Of a DNA stretch of 64,000 nucleotides, positions 14,857-27,329 are shown piece by piece. The stretch is from Limnoperna fortunei. Lineage: Eukaryota; Mollusca; Bivalvia; Mytilida; Modiolidae. The stretch spans positions 58,098,648 through 58,162,647 of the forward strand of contig OX104115.1 in the NCBI GenBank assembly GCA_944474755.1, written 5' to 3'. Each line of letters opens with the position of its first letter. Positions within the stretch are counted from its first letter, which is position 1. The notes below the pieces were generated by a model that was not told the origin of the DNA, made no database searches, and worked only from the letters and a program-made list of their open reading frames with translations. The translations under genes were made by a program, and so were the position numbers.

Positions 14857-15498
14857 TGTTGTAAACCTTGCTGTTGTTAAGTTATTGTTGTTAGTTAATT
14901 ACATTATCGTTGTTCATTTATTAAGAGAATTCGTATTTCCCTCCATTTCGTAGCATTGTTGATTTCGAGTACGCGAAACTGTGTCAACATGTTTTCTGAT
15001 TTATGACGTTTCATCATAACATTACATGTTTTTCTAACGACGTCCAAGTTGGTAACAAATGCTTACCTCGCTAACTATTCGTAATTGTACTTTATAAACA
15101 TCTTATATTTGTTTTCTTGTCTTTTTGGAACGTTGGACTATCAATTTACTTTCATTTTGCTTGTTAATGACCTTGAACCGCAACCGGATTATTTTGTTGC
15201 GCTTGCCAAGCATCTGATTGGCTAATATAAATAGAGTTCTCGGAACCAACGTGACTTTCGAATTTGGAATTCAACTTATACACAGCTATTATTAGCTCAG
15301 GTAAACCCCGCAAATATTCATTTGTAAACAATTGTCCGATTAACATTTTAAAGTATTCGTAACTTGATATATATTATTGTATCATCGTTGTAATAATTTA
15401 ATACAATTATTTAACTTTCCTGAGTGTTTAATTGAATATTTTGCCACCACGCTACCAAGAACATTCAGTTGTATAGACACAATTAGCGATTCACAAAA
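14857..15498 (+). repeat. 3' LTR of the Gypsy element
   Basis: Same sequence as 6064-6700 except two visible substitutions (T/C in CCTCYATTTCG; C/T in ACAAYIAGCG, where the middle base is simply the variable pyrimidine followed by AGCG) and 5 extra bases (TTGCC) near 15202. The TATA box is at 15226-15233. Confidence 0.9.
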
Positions 15499-15503
15499 AT
15501 TAG

Positions 15504-16257
15504 GTAAATTCGTTTGATTGCTTCGTTCAATTGAAAACCACTAAAACGTTTAATGTTTCAATGTATAACACCATCTTCAAATTAGTTTTAAAAATATTAT
15601 TGAAGCAGCTTCGTCAACAAAATGAAACAATGGTTCTTTTGGTTGGTATGTTTTCTATTGCAAAGTGATTATTGTTTTCCCCAATTCTTACAGGCTGTTG
15701 CTTTTTTACTTATAAGCTGATTTATGGGTTCATCCATAAAGCCTACACTTACTGTAACTGACATTTTACGGAATTCGGCGACGACGTCTTTGACGAATTA
15801 CGAAACAATAGCGTTAAAAAACAAAATGCAAAGAAATAAACGTATGATTTGTCTTGAAGTCAGCAATTTAATTTTTCCATTATAACTTTGCAAAAAAGTA
15901 GAGAGTACAATTGTTGTTTTAACAAACCTGCTCTGCATTAAAAAACATTTCCGATAATTAACCAACGTCCTTTGATGCTTCTGAGGGCTCTTCGCAATTA
16001 TTTGGGTTTACCAGTCTTGTATTCTACCTCTGTTATATTCTTGAATTCCTGTTTTCATTATGGATATGAGGAGAGGGTTTGCTCGTAATTGGTTTTTTTT
16101 AATTTTCAGTGAATCTTGATTTTAAAGCTCTTATTCAGCGTAATTCATAAAATGTAAAAGATTACTTTTGAAATTAAACTGTACTCTTCTGCTACTGTTA
16201 TTGCTATACAGTATAACATCACCTTAAAGAATAAATCAATGGAAAGCTCCTTTAAGT
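15504..16257. other. No gene seen
   Basis: A+T-rich unique-looking sequence without an ORF, RNA gene or clear repeat. Confidence 0.5.
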
Positions 16258-16933
16258 ATCAGTCATACTACACCGTATAGCGTTAACGGACGTCCAACGC
16301 ATATCAAAATTTTCAATCCATCCGTGTCCGTTCGAATGCGTTTCTTTTCCGTTTATCATGCGGCATGCGGCGTTTGCGCTTCTTGTCCGGCGATGTCCAG
16401 CGGTGTTCGTTCCGTTCGGTGGAAAGTTTTGAACAAGTTCAAACATGTTAAAACATGTTCAAAATTTGGAACGTACAGCACCGGATAAAGTTGTCCGTCA
16501 GATGTACGGTAACCATGCGCTGGTATGCGTATTGTTCGTTACTCGTACGTTCCTTATTCTGTACTTGTCTGGTTCGAGTCCGTTCTTGCCCGGTGGACCT
16601 GATTTACGGCCGGACTACTTACGGACATGCAGCGGATGTAACGTAAGTTAAATGGAAATACGCTCGTCGAACGTTCAAAGAACGTTTTGTCAGTTCTTCA
16701 TGCGCTGCGGGTACGTTTTGTGCGGTACAAATCCGTTACTAGTACGTTGAAGTCCGTTAACTGTACGTCATCCGGTATATGTGCTTTGATCGTTCGGTCA
16801 TTGTGCGCCCAGTACAGCGATCATGAGAGCACCGAGCAGCAGCGGGAAATGCTTTTCATCACCGGATAACTTTCAGCCGCATTTTTCTTTGCGTTTGGTG
16901 TCCGTTAACGCTATGCGGTGTAGTGTGACTGAT
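16258..16933. mobile_element. Non-autonomous TIR element, C+G-richer than flanks
   Basis: Inverted repeats of about 34 bp bound this 676-bp element. The left arm (16258-16291) and right arm (16900-16933) differ at two positions, both transitions. The core of the arm reads CTACACCG and GCGTTAACGGAC. The interior is full of short GTCCGT/GTACGT words in both orientations, and has a palindromic centre of GAACAAGTTC and ACATGT words around 16428-16462. No transposase ORF exists. Small frames such as 16445-16651 are by-products of the low stop frequency in C+G-rich DNA. No target duplication was recognised, so the superfamily is unknown. Confidence 0.75.
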
Positions 16934-16980
16934 TATTTAACTACGTAATTGTTGTTTCTCACCTCGACATTAACATAAAT

Positions 16981-17018
16981 TACTATTATTATTTATTATT
17001 ATTATTATTATTATTTAC
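16981..17018. repeat. (TTA)n microsatellite
   Basis: Run of TAT/ATT trinucleotides, slightly imperfect at its left end. Confidence 0.85.
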
Positions 17019-20000
17019 TTGAATATTAATTCAAGAAGGTTATCGACTCACTAAAATAAGTACATGGAAATAACTTTTTCTAAATTTGCTAGCAAATGCA
17101 ATAATAGACCGTACCTTTACTTGGCTGCTTTTATCCTAAGTATTTTGCACGGAATTAAAGAGAAAATGCATAAATGCAATGTGTTTGTCACCGACCCATA
17201 TCGATACGTATTTGTAATTTATATCTTGTAATTAATAAACAAACTAAATATAAAATCCAATGTCATACGCACTTTAGTTAATGGACGAAGTACATTATTT
17301 CATTCATATTAACATTCTTAAACATTCTTAACTAACTCATAATTAAACTGTATTACAACCATGCATTGGGTTTGTTTGTCTTAACATATGTGTTATATCT
17401 TAGATTTTTATTTTCATCTCATCTTTTTGCAATAATAACATTCTGTGTTTGTGCAGTGATTAGATAAGAAATTGTTTTCTGCAGCAAAATGTAACTGTTG
17501 GCAACTTATGCTGATACAATCTGGGTTCCTCTTCACTAATTAAATCATGCCAATCGATATTAACTATGCCAGGTTTTGTGGTTTTATAAGTAAGTCAATT
17601 TATATCACCTTACAACCGTCTGATCATTAATCGCATACTGGCCAATTAGTGTAACCTTTCTTATTTTCTTATTACCTTTAAAACAATTTTCACCAGTCTG
17701 CAAAAAGTATCCACTTATACCAAAAAACTTACAAGAACATCATACAACTAAACACCAGAAAATGAAAATATGGTGAACCTAATTCAAAAACAAGACTACG
17801 GCTTTGTTGATGACATTTTGTTATGAATTATTGTCGAAAGATTTAGTAAGCGACATAGGGTGACAAAAGAGATGAAACTGTTTGTAAGAAGGTATTATTA
17901 GCCCAGAAAATATGCAAGACCTCACAAACATTATTTAAAGTATTTGAAATCGCAATTAAAGATGTTGCTATAATTGCATGCAACAATTGGAATCGGTATG
18001 ATTAAGACTAAAAATGTTTAGAAAAAATAAAAGTCTTCATCAGTATCACTGCCTGCCTATAAATGCATTTTCCTGCATATATATTATCTAGATACAGTCA
18101 ATAAATTTTCTTCTAGGTAAGGTAATTAAAGGTAAAGAAAAGCTTGGGAAAAATGAAGGTCACTCTTGGAACAAAGTAGATTGTGTTTAACCCTTATAAT
18201 TCTTTAAAATTGATTTCACAAAGTTGCCACAAGTAACCTCAAGTCCATATTTCTTGTGTATTTTGGTAGAGGGATTGATCTAACGTACGAATATTTGTGT
18301 ACCAAATGTTATTCCATAAACCATCTTTTGATTTAAAAAAATGAACACACAACTAAGTTAACTACCACAAGAAAAGTAACAAATCATTAATTTGATAGTC
18401 GCAAATTTTGAATGCCACCATCTTGTTTGCACTGGTTACGCGAATAGTAGGTCACTTTATCCAAAAATAAATTTAGTAAACTTCATTTATGAAAAAAAAT
18501 AATTTGGTAGAAAAAATTTACCGGACGTAATCTCGACCAATCAATAAACGTAATTTTAATTACGCAAATCATACAAGAATTATATATTTGTATTTTTATG
18601 CATTTTATCAGAAACAGCTTAGTGCAGCCTGCATTTTAATTATGAGAAAAGCAAACGAGAGATTCGAAGAGTGCCAAGAAAACAATAAGTCAAAGACAGA
18701 CAAAACTATTAAACAAAAAGTGGACAACAACAAAAGAAACAACTGTGTTAAACGAACCACAATAAAACCGGGGGTGAGTCCAGGTGCTGCGGAAGGGTAC
18801 TGGTTCACGCGATATACATTTTTAAATAGCATTATTTTGAACAATTGAATATGCTATAATATGGACAAATTGGTGCCAATATGACTCTACAAGACGAGAT
18901 CATATACAGCTTAGGCAAATCAAACATTGATTTATGTAAAGGTTTTGGCAATCGCCATTTTACAAACAAGATTGAAGTACAAGTGTACACAGAGATGGTA
19001 ATACAAGTACAAACTAATATGTCTTTACATTTTGGAATAAAATGCTATAGAAGATTGCAAAGTTGTGGGTTTCATCTAATTAAGACACATCAGTGGCGCT
19101 AAAACCCAAACATATATAAAAACAAATTTCATGTAATCTAAAATACGACTAAGGCCATCTACGCTAAAACAATAGAAAAACCTTACAAATTAAGGTCGTT
19201 CAGAAAAACTACACTGAAAATGATTTGTCAATGTATTTTCGTCAAGATGCCATACGGGAAAATGCTTTATACAAGCGCTCATAATTCAAATACATTTTAT
19301 AAACCATTTAGTGCAGGAAAGGTGTCTCTTATTGAATATAGCAAAAATGGTATTAAGTCAACGGATTTAGCTCCCTTGTTACCAAAAACCATGAATTTAT
19401 ACTTTTCGAGTGTAATATTATTGTAGTGATATTGCGATTGTTTCAATTTAAATGTGTTATCTATTCGAATACTTTCAGAAAGACGACTGGTGTCCTGAAT
19501 CCCCTTAAAACATCTTCAAAATGTTAGCGCAGCTAAACAAATTCATTGTTTCTAATTGTAATAGGACCACGATGTCCGATTTGAGACATTACAAATAAAG
19601 GCTCAGTAATGGCTTAGAGTTGTAGTTCAGTTAACTTGACCTCATTACTAATATTACTCATTGCAGTGATTTAAATGCCCAAAGGTAATATCATGACATT
19701 CTTGAAACAAGAGTAGTTTCTGCATTTACTACGAACAAGTCCATCTTCACAGACGACAACGCCAGACCGCATCGTACTTGCGTTGTGACTGCTTACTTGC
19801 TTGTGACTGCTGACGAGTCAATGGACACAATGCCATGGCCAGCAAATTTTCCGACTTGAATTCAAATGAGCATATCGTCCGTCGTCGTAAGCGTAAACGA
19901 AGACCCATGGTACGGTTTAGGCAGAGCTAGACCAGGCATTACATAGAGTATTGCATTCTAACTGTTTTTGGATGAAATATTGAGTCGCGCTTATCTGTTA

Positions 20001-20885
20001 ATTTGTTCGTTGTAAAAATGCATATTGCAATTTCCTTTTTTCGTGGTATATATAACAAACATAAATAGCAATTATTACGAGCAATATAAAACAAAGAACT
20101 GATTTCCAGACGAAGTGGAAAATAATGTTTTAATTGAATCACATTTGTATGTTTTGAAAGTAGATTGTTTACAAAGTTTAACACACATTCATAACCTGCC
20201 AAAACAAATAAGTCGCAGAAAGATTAAATAATCCTAACATATGTTTTTCACAGACTAGAAAAAAAACACACCCACGTGCATTTGTTGTATGGGCCTTCTT
20301 ATATTACAAATTACATAATACTTTAAGTAATGGCTATCTGGTGAACTAACTGTATATTTAAATAATTTGTTGTTGTTTATGATGCTGTTTTATTTGCTTG
20401 AAACACTGTCACGTAATTGTGAAGTGATTTAATAAACACATTTGTAATAATATGTACAGGTCTTTAGAACCTTTAATACAAATAAATTTGAACACTTAAT
20501 ACACAAGGTGAAAAGGTAACTCTTAATAATAAGTGTTCTAATATGTCATGTATTAATGACATTATGCATTGTATTTTTGATCATAAATAATTATTACCAC
20601 CCCCCCCCAACCCCAGCTTGAAATTGCTGGTATATATTGATGGTGTGTCAGTCTGTTACACTTCAGGGTACCAGTTCCTTATCGGCTATTACACCACCGC
20701 ATGAAGTATAATTAAACTATAAAACTAATATTGTACATTTTGATCAGAATAATATTTGTTGTTTCCAATAGACAAACATCTCTAATCTGCAAATCAACCC
20801 GCAACACTGAATTTAATTTTATAAAACGTCCACTATTGTGAACTGATAATTTACATTTAAATCAGAACAGTTTTCCATATCAAAA
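17019..20885. other. No gene seen
   Basis: A+T-rich DNA with only short spurious ORFs (none over 90 codons, none with a recognised motif). Contains a short C-run near 20600. Confidence 0.5.
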
Positions 20886-20889
20886 GTAG

Positions 20890-21065
20890 TTTCGTGGCCC
20901 TGACATTGAGGTCAAGGTAAGGCGACACTTACTAGCCTGCCACTTACCACTAAGCAGTAAATGGTTACTGAGGAATGGACATAATCCAAAAACTTTAACA
21001 TAGTCATTTAATCGTTTACCTAAGGTCAAGGTCAAGTGACATATGACTGACTTATAAGTCCTTGT
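20890..21065. repeat. Dispersed repeat (GGTCAAGGTCAAGTGAC family)
   Basis: Words such as TGAGGTCAAGGTAAGG, ACTTTAACATAGTCATT and GGTCAAGGTCAAGTGAC recur in the tandem block at 25280-25650, so both belong to one diverged family. No coding potential. Confidence 0.55.
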
Positions 21066-23249
21066 CATACCTAAATTGATACACCATAAGTTACGTTACA
21101 AAGGCTTACAACGATATACAAAGATATAGTAAAATGTTAAGTGTGCACGTCGCAGCCACCAAAAACGAATGCATGCATATGCATCGCTTCTTAAAAGACT
21201 AGGCATGGATGCTGGAATTTGTTTAGAAAAAGTTGTAACCAAATTGTAAGGAGCCAGAAACAATAATTATGAAAATAATTATTCTTTCTTCGATTAGAAA
21301 GAGGTTAGTATCCAAAGTACACATTCACTGATTTAATTTTCTGAACAAATAGCATGATGATTACGATTCTTGAATTACCCATTTTTTCTCTGTATTTATT
21401 TTTATAGACGCAAGTCGAAATGTTTCTTTTTCGTGATAAAGATTACGTTATATTGCTTTAAATTTATCACAGCAAGTACAAAGAAACAAGGTGAAACAGT
21501 AGGATCCAATTTACCGCAAACACTAATCATCTCAAGTGATGATGTAAAAACTTGAATAAACAAAGTTTAAAGTTACATCATTTGAATTCAAGAATGATTT
21601 CCATGTGAATTTATTTTAGGTTGAAAGATATCTTTATGTACAAACTATCTTGCACATTAAAAAGCTGTACACTGTCTCATAACTAAGTTGGGATTTTCAA
21701 ATACTTCTATAAAAAGATTCCAACACTTACCTGTAAATGTATACGCATTATCGGGACATAAAAAATTCAAGGTTTTACCACAACCGACCAAGTCTGAATT
21801 GAATTTTTTCCTTAAATGTGTTTAAAAGTAAACATTATTATACAATGTTTTATTCTCGTCGATCTGATTGGGACAAATTAAACTGATTGAATGTTTAATT
21901 AACGTCTGGCGAGCAGTATTTCAGCAATATTCATAAGAACATGATTTAACGAGAAAATGATGGACGCATTGGGTAGCTCTGGGAACCACTATTGTCCTCT
22001 AATGATTGCGTGTATGTGTATATGACGGACAAATGTGCGTCTTATAACAGGTGAGCTTAAGAAATTAAGCACTATATATTAAAACTGTGAGAACCTTATA
22101 ACAGCTTTGGATACAAAAAACTGACCGCCGAAAGGACAGGTTTATATTAAAACATTTAGTCTAAAGCCAAACTACTATTTAACAAATAATGTCGCATCAG
22201 ATATATTTTGAGCATGATGATGATGATATGATGCCTTTTTTAAATAATAAAATGCACAATTAATGCTTTTGATACATCATAAAAATAACATTTACAATAA
22301 ACGAAGGTGCAACAAAATTGAAGTGTTTTTGCTCGCCATTTTTATATGTGTAAGGCTATACTTGTAATAAGTATCGCGATATTGGAAAGAAAACGTTTAA
22401 ATAACCAAATGAAATAATTTACAAATAATAAAACTCGTTTTAACAACAACTGCACGGCAATCAATGGAGATCAGTTGAATCTTATTTAAAGTACATTTAA
22501 CCTCATGTTATAGAAAATAATATGTTGTAAAATGAGGGATGTTAGTTATATCAAATGTTTATTTAGGTAATTTCCGAAAAGTAAATTAGCCTACAAAACA
22601 GAGGCGCATTATACCAAAAATAATCAAGTTTTTATTTTTGAAAAATACGTTATCAAGTTTTAGAAAGAATGTTATCCAAACACTGTACTGAAATGTAATG
22701 GTTTTCACCTGTCAAAAAATAAATTATGTAATACAAACACGATGTATATTGTGCATATTGTAATCATTTATGTCGAAAAGAGACTAAACAGTATAAGTTA
22801 ATAATGCAGTTCACTTAGTCACCCCGAATTAAATGTATCTTCTGAAATACAACATTACTGTCAAAAATACAATGTCGCAATCAAATTTCTTTTCAGATCA
22901 GTAAAACCTGCCATTAGCTATCCCTGATTTTGGATTTTTGAATAAATGCGATATCAAGTGGTATTGATTTGATGCAATTAAATCTTCCACTTGCTCGGCC
23001 ATTTTCTAGTATTGCGGTCACGTACAAAAAGGGAGAGGAGAAAAACATAGCGAATGAATTTATGTACTTTTCAGTGCTTCATGTTATAGTTTCTTTTCAC
23101 CTGTACATTCATCGTCCAGTAACAGGTTGCCTGATTGCAATATGTGGTAAAAAATTTTTAAGATCCTTCAAGATAAAATTACGGTATTTGTTTAGTATTT
23201 TACGTGCCCATTAGAAATTGGGAGGGTCTCAAAACGTTGTAACAAGTGA
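21066..23249. other. No gene seen
   Basis: A+T-rich, no supported feature. The longest frames (for example 22969-23214) have no motif. Confidence 0.5.
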
Positions 23250-23365
23250 AAAAAAAGGAATTGGACACAGATGCATATGCCATATATTTTTTTTGGTTGA
23301 ATGAACGTTTATAAATTTTTTAGCTCAGGTAAAAGCTGATCAATGTTAGAAAGGTATGCAAACCA
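23250..23365 (+). repeat. Dispersed repeat, partner of 58435-58550 in inverse orientation
   Basis: Shares AAAAAGGAATTGG, ATGCCATATAT, AATGAACGTTTAT and CTGATCAATGTTAGAAAGGT-type words, in the same order, with the reverse complement of 58435-58550. No ORF. Confidence 0.65.
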
Positions 23366-25260
23366 CAGAGATGCGAGTATTTTCGACGATGGTCAAAATT
23401 TTACCGTTCTACCTGTATATAGTATACTGTCTCCTGACAGAGTAAGGTATTAAATGTATTTTGAATGAAAAATTTAAAGAATAAAATGTCATCAAAGAAT
23501 TGACTACCCGCGCGTTTCGTCTTATCAAGACTCATCACCGTGGCTTTCGAACCTAAACAATATTTAGAAACAAAATGATTTATGCTGTAGAGATTTTATC
23601 ACCAACTTATACCAAATGGGTCTCAGGCTATCCACACGTTGAAAATAGAAAAATCTTAGAATTTAAATAATTTCCGAATTGTAGACCACACGTTTTGAAT
23701 ACTTTTTATCGTAGTATTCTTTTCAAACATATCCTATTCTGTCAGGCTGTTGTTCAGTAAAATTGTACTCTCAAAGAAAAACCAAATTACATTTATAACG
23801 GGGGTGGATAAATTACATTACAACTGATCATCTTAAGACCTGTTTCGTCTAGCTTACAAAGAAGTGATTCATTACTACAGCCGCTCTATCCTGGGACAGT
23901 TTAGAGCAGTTGTACAAAGCGCCCATATTCTGGAACAATTTAATGCTCACGCAGTTCTGCTCTAGAACTATTTTAATTCGTTCTACCCAAAAACAGTAAG
24001 GAGTCACCTATCCCAGATAGATTGATTGGACGCTTTCTTAACGTAACGTTCAACAAGAAATATCTCAGCTAAGGTCAGGACGAGAACAAGTTACAAATAA
24101 TAAATCAAAAAGCAAAGAAAAGAACCAACGTGTATGCTAGTTTGACTGCCAATGGAATAAAGCATTGAGTTTTTGTAGGGATTGAGAGTTTATCATTTCG
24201 TAGAGGCTAAAACTAGCCTTCTCCTTTTCGAACTAAAACTAGCAAGGAGCAAGGAGAGTGGCATTCTATAAACACGTAACCCACTATTGTCCGCGATCAG
24301 GATTACCATATTATAACCAAAAACAACCCTAACACAAACCAACGGTCACACTCTGCAATGTTAAAGGATATTTTGTAGTGTGATATGCTTGATACATTCA
24401 GCACACATTTTAGTCAACTTGTGGGAAACCTTTACATTTAAATGACTGACTAGATGGATTCTAAAAATTTATGTTCAGAAAGAAAGGTTGGCAAAAATGT
24501 GAAACAATTTAAGTGCGATAACAACGATCAATGTCACCGGTTGTATACTTGTAATCTAACAGCTCTGCTGGTAGTTTTGAGGTATCTATAGAAGTGAGTG
24601 CTATTTAACGGAGTAAGAGTTATCTAGTGTCATGAGGCCTAGTGCATGCTTTCTTCATGAGCTGACTGCACCTATTTGATTATTAAATTAATACAAAACC
24701 TTAAACTCTCCCAGTGACTGACCAACTAGATCTTATCCTTGGTTATGATGTAAGAATTTCTCAGTAATCTGATCAGTAATTATATTTTTATCCCGGAGGT
24801 CGTGGTTTCACCGCATTATTCGACTCCCCAAATGAAATTTTTTTAAAGTGGATTTAAACCCTTTTCAAACAAAAATTTATTTTCAAGAGTAAAATTGCCT
24901 TTCCAAAGGAATAATAAACCGACCACATGTTCAAAAAGGCGGATGCTAACAGGCACCAAGGCAGCACATGCTAAACCTTTTATCAACAACCCCCTAACAG
25001 TTAATTCTCGTTGCAGAATTGTTTGCTAAACGTTTCCTTGAGATCCACAATTTTGAAAATTTAATCAGAAATGAAGCCATTATTATAATTCTCCAAAACA
25101 ATTATCAGCATTAAAATGTTAGAAAACAAGTGTGGACACAAAAGTCTCGCCTGCATTCCGCATCGGTAACGATAAATATTACGTCATAAGCGTCATGTAA
25201 ATAACATGAAATTGTTATCATTTAAAATATACGATGCATGGTTACAGAGAACTGATCTAA
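23366..25260. other. No gene seen
   Basis: Includes a short CGCGCGTTTCGTCT...GACTCATCACC motif at 23507-23540 that recurs inverted at 51138-51180. Otherwise nothing supported. Confidence 0.5.
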
Positions 25261-25261
25261 T

Positions 25262-25660
25262 CCAATAACATTAACGTAGTAACTGGATGGTGAAATTGAG
25301 GTCATGGTCAGGTGACACCTACCACAGTCATAAACCAATATACCAAATATTGTCATCCTAACATGCAGAGGAACTGCCGTAATCCAAAATCTAAAACATA
25401 GTCACTGGACCATGAAATTGAGGTCAAGATCACGTGACACTGCCCAGACAGTCAGGTATTATTCATCAACAACCTTTATACCAAATATTGTCATTCTAGC
25501 TACCATGCATGATTAAAGAGGACTACGTTTTAGATTTTGGACTACAGCAGTTCGCACTCCCCTAATCGAAAAACTTTAACAAAATCACTGGACCATGAAA
25601 TTGTGGTAAAGGTAAAGTGACTGACTGGTACTAATCATAATCAACCACTGGACAAAATTT
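25262..25660. repeat. Degenerate tandem repeat (CATGAAATTGAGGTCAAG units)
   Basis: At least three diverged units, each with ACTGGAyCATGAAATTGAGGT-like sequence followed by a GTGAC word, begin near 25281, 25403 and 25586. Intervening parts share ACCAAATATTGTCATYCTA. Related to 20890-21065. Confidence 0.6.
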
Positions 25661-25898
25661 GATGGACCTAGGGCTTAAGCTTACAAAGATATTTCCAAAA
25701 TAGCAGAATTTAAATTCAAAGATGTACTGCAATTTGACAATTGCCAGCAAATACAAAAAATCTTTTAACTGGAAGCATCCTATACATGTAGAAATTTACA
25801 AATTACATACCTGTTAAGTGTAATATATATTTACAACTATTTTTTAAAACACAAAAACTTTTATTAATTAATTTTATTAAAGAAAGCATCACAGTTAG

Positions 25899-27245
25899 TT
25901 ATATCTGACATGCTTGGAGAACAAAAGCCTTTTTTTCTAACATCTCATCTTCAGTGAGGAAAGTCCAATTAATACCAAGAAAAGAGGAAACTTCTGACGA
26001 CAAAAACTCTTTAGTCATGCCTCCTCTTTTCATCGAGGCAGGAAAAGGGAGACAAACATGGTAGTTAAATAAAAGATTTGTTCCTGTCACCCACAGAGAC
26101 TTGAGAAATTTCCCCTTCATAGCCAGACACCAGACAGCTTCTGAAGGTAAAGGCACACTGGATATGAATGTCTGTAGTCTAACACACTGACTAGCAAAGT
26201 AATAATAGTCACATGGCAAACTCTCCATGTCTTCGTAAGGATGAAGTGTTACATATTTCATCGAAAAATGAGCATAAGTCTCCAAGCTCTGTCCATAATA
26301 TGCTGCAATAGCTCTAAGAATATCTCTAGAAACACTACCAACCATTCTGTTGAAGACAATTGACTTGACAAAAGGATTGGGTGGAAAGTCACGTACATAA
26401 ATTCGTGTGTCTTGGAATATATAATGAACATCAAATATCAACTTGTCTTGAACAGCAAGGGTCTCCCAGGAAATATCCCGAAAATCTCTGCTAACTTTTC
26501 TATTGTCTTTGACTAAATAAAGTTCTTTGAGATTCTGCTTGGCAAGGCACCTGATTATATCTGTAGTTACAGTACAAAATGTTGTCTTCAAAGTTATCAA
26601 ATTCTTAAAATGAGTGAGAACTGAAATAGGAGTGACGTAGCATGAATCCATACTGAAATCTAGCACTGTGATTTTTTCCAGAATACCGATATCCCTGATA
26701 CGATTGAAAAAGTACCCTTTCATTTCTATATCATCTGCAGACAAGTCATCTAAGCGGCACATGCCAAGATGACTCAGTTTTCCACAATTTAAGAAAATCT
26801 TCTCCAGACAACTGTAGTAAAACTCTAGCACAGATGGAGGGCTATATACAAGAACTGGAGAATGAAATATTTTAATAGACTTCAGATTAACTGCATGTTC
26901 ACCAATTTCATTTAAAATCTGAAGGCCTCCAATGGTTTCGAAATCAACAAAACAGTTCTGGAAATATCTCCCGAACTCGAGAATCAAATTCTTTTCATCG
27001 TTGTATGTTGGAATTTCTTCATAATAATTTTCTACTCCCATGCCTCCTCCGTTTTCCAAACCCAGAATATTTTCACGGAAAAAGAAGTTTGTCCAAGAGT
27101 AGGAGGAATAGAGGTGTGGCATCCAGTCATAAATGACATGTTTGCAAAGTGATAACTTTTCCCTCCAATCTAGGTAGGACAAAATTTTACATATAACTAT
27201 TGCTGGTAGAGTATTTAAACATTTTGTTGATTTGTCCATATCCAT
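25899..27245 (-). CDS. F-box protein with leucine-rich C-terminal region
   Basis: A single long exon coding for 448 residues from the ATG at 27245 to the stop at 25899. An F-box is visible at about residues 12-45 (LPAIVICKILSYLDW followed by WxxK-like positions and a terminal Trp). The family docks on SKP1 in SCF ubiquitin ligases and recruits substrates. The rest holds irregular leucine-rich stretches (for example LEKITVLDFSMDS and LKELYLV), compatible with a solenoid, but no strict LRR consensus. The reading frame stays open 28 codons further upstream to 27329 with a hydrophobic run. I prefer 27245 because a TTTATCTTTAAG|GTCAG splice-acceptor-like sequence lies just upstream (near 27261), so the hydrophobic part is probably intron. 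If 27329 is the start, the protein would be membrane-anchored. No vertebrate orthologue could be named. Confidence 0.82.
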   Translation of the reverse strand: MDMDKSTKCLNTLPAIVICKILSYLDWREKLSLCKHVIYDWMPHLYSSYSWTNFFFRENILGLENGGGMGVENYYEEIPTYNDEKNLILEFGRYFQNCFVDFETIGGLQILNEIGEHAVNLKSIKIFHSPVLVYSPPSVLEFYYSCLEKIFLNCGKLSHLGMCRLDDLSADDIEMKGYFFNRIRDIGILEKITVLDFSMDSCYVTPISVLTHFKNLITLKTTFCTVTTDIIRCLAKQNLKELYLVKDNRKVSRDFRDISWETLAVQDKLIFDVHYIFQDTRIYVRDFPPNPFVKSIVFNRMVGSVSRDILRAIAAYYGQSLETYAHFSMKYVTLHPYEDMESLPCDYYYFASQCVRLQTFISSVPLPSEAVWCLAMKGKFLKSLWVTGTNLLFNYHVCLPFPASMKRGGMTKEFLSSEVSSFLGINWTFLTEDEMLEKKAFVLQACQI

Positions 27246-27329
27246 GTCATCATTACTGACCTTAAAGATAAAATATGATATTAAAAGAACAAAACATAAT
27301 ACCATTAAAAGCGATAACTTTTTAATCAA

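Larger units (their letters stand above)
6064..15498 (+). mobile_element. Ty3/Gypsy LTR retrotransposon, full-length with internal ORF damage
   Basis: Two near-identical LTRs (6064-6700 and 14857-15498) enclose gag, aspartic protease, reverse transcriptase, RNase H and integrase in Ty3/Gypsy order, then an extra ORF. The direct repeat ATTAG (6059-6063 and 15499-15503, possibly 6 bp as AATTAG) flanks the element, as expected of integrase-mediated insertion. A primer-binding-type TGGTGGCAGCG follows the 5' LTR and a purine-rich tract precedes the 3' LTR. The LTRs differ by two visible substitutions and one 5-bp indel, which points to a recent insertion. The coding region nevertheless changes frame several times and has in-frame stops at 9432, 12344 and 13169. 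Assignment to Ty3/Gypsy rests on domain order and the YLDD RT; the lineage (Mag-like or other) was not resolved. Confidence 0.95.

Noticed and set aside
18588..18848. 86-codon frame and its antisense partner
   Set aside because: Lys/Asn-rich composition typical of A+T-rich non-coding DNA; no homologous motif or splice context.
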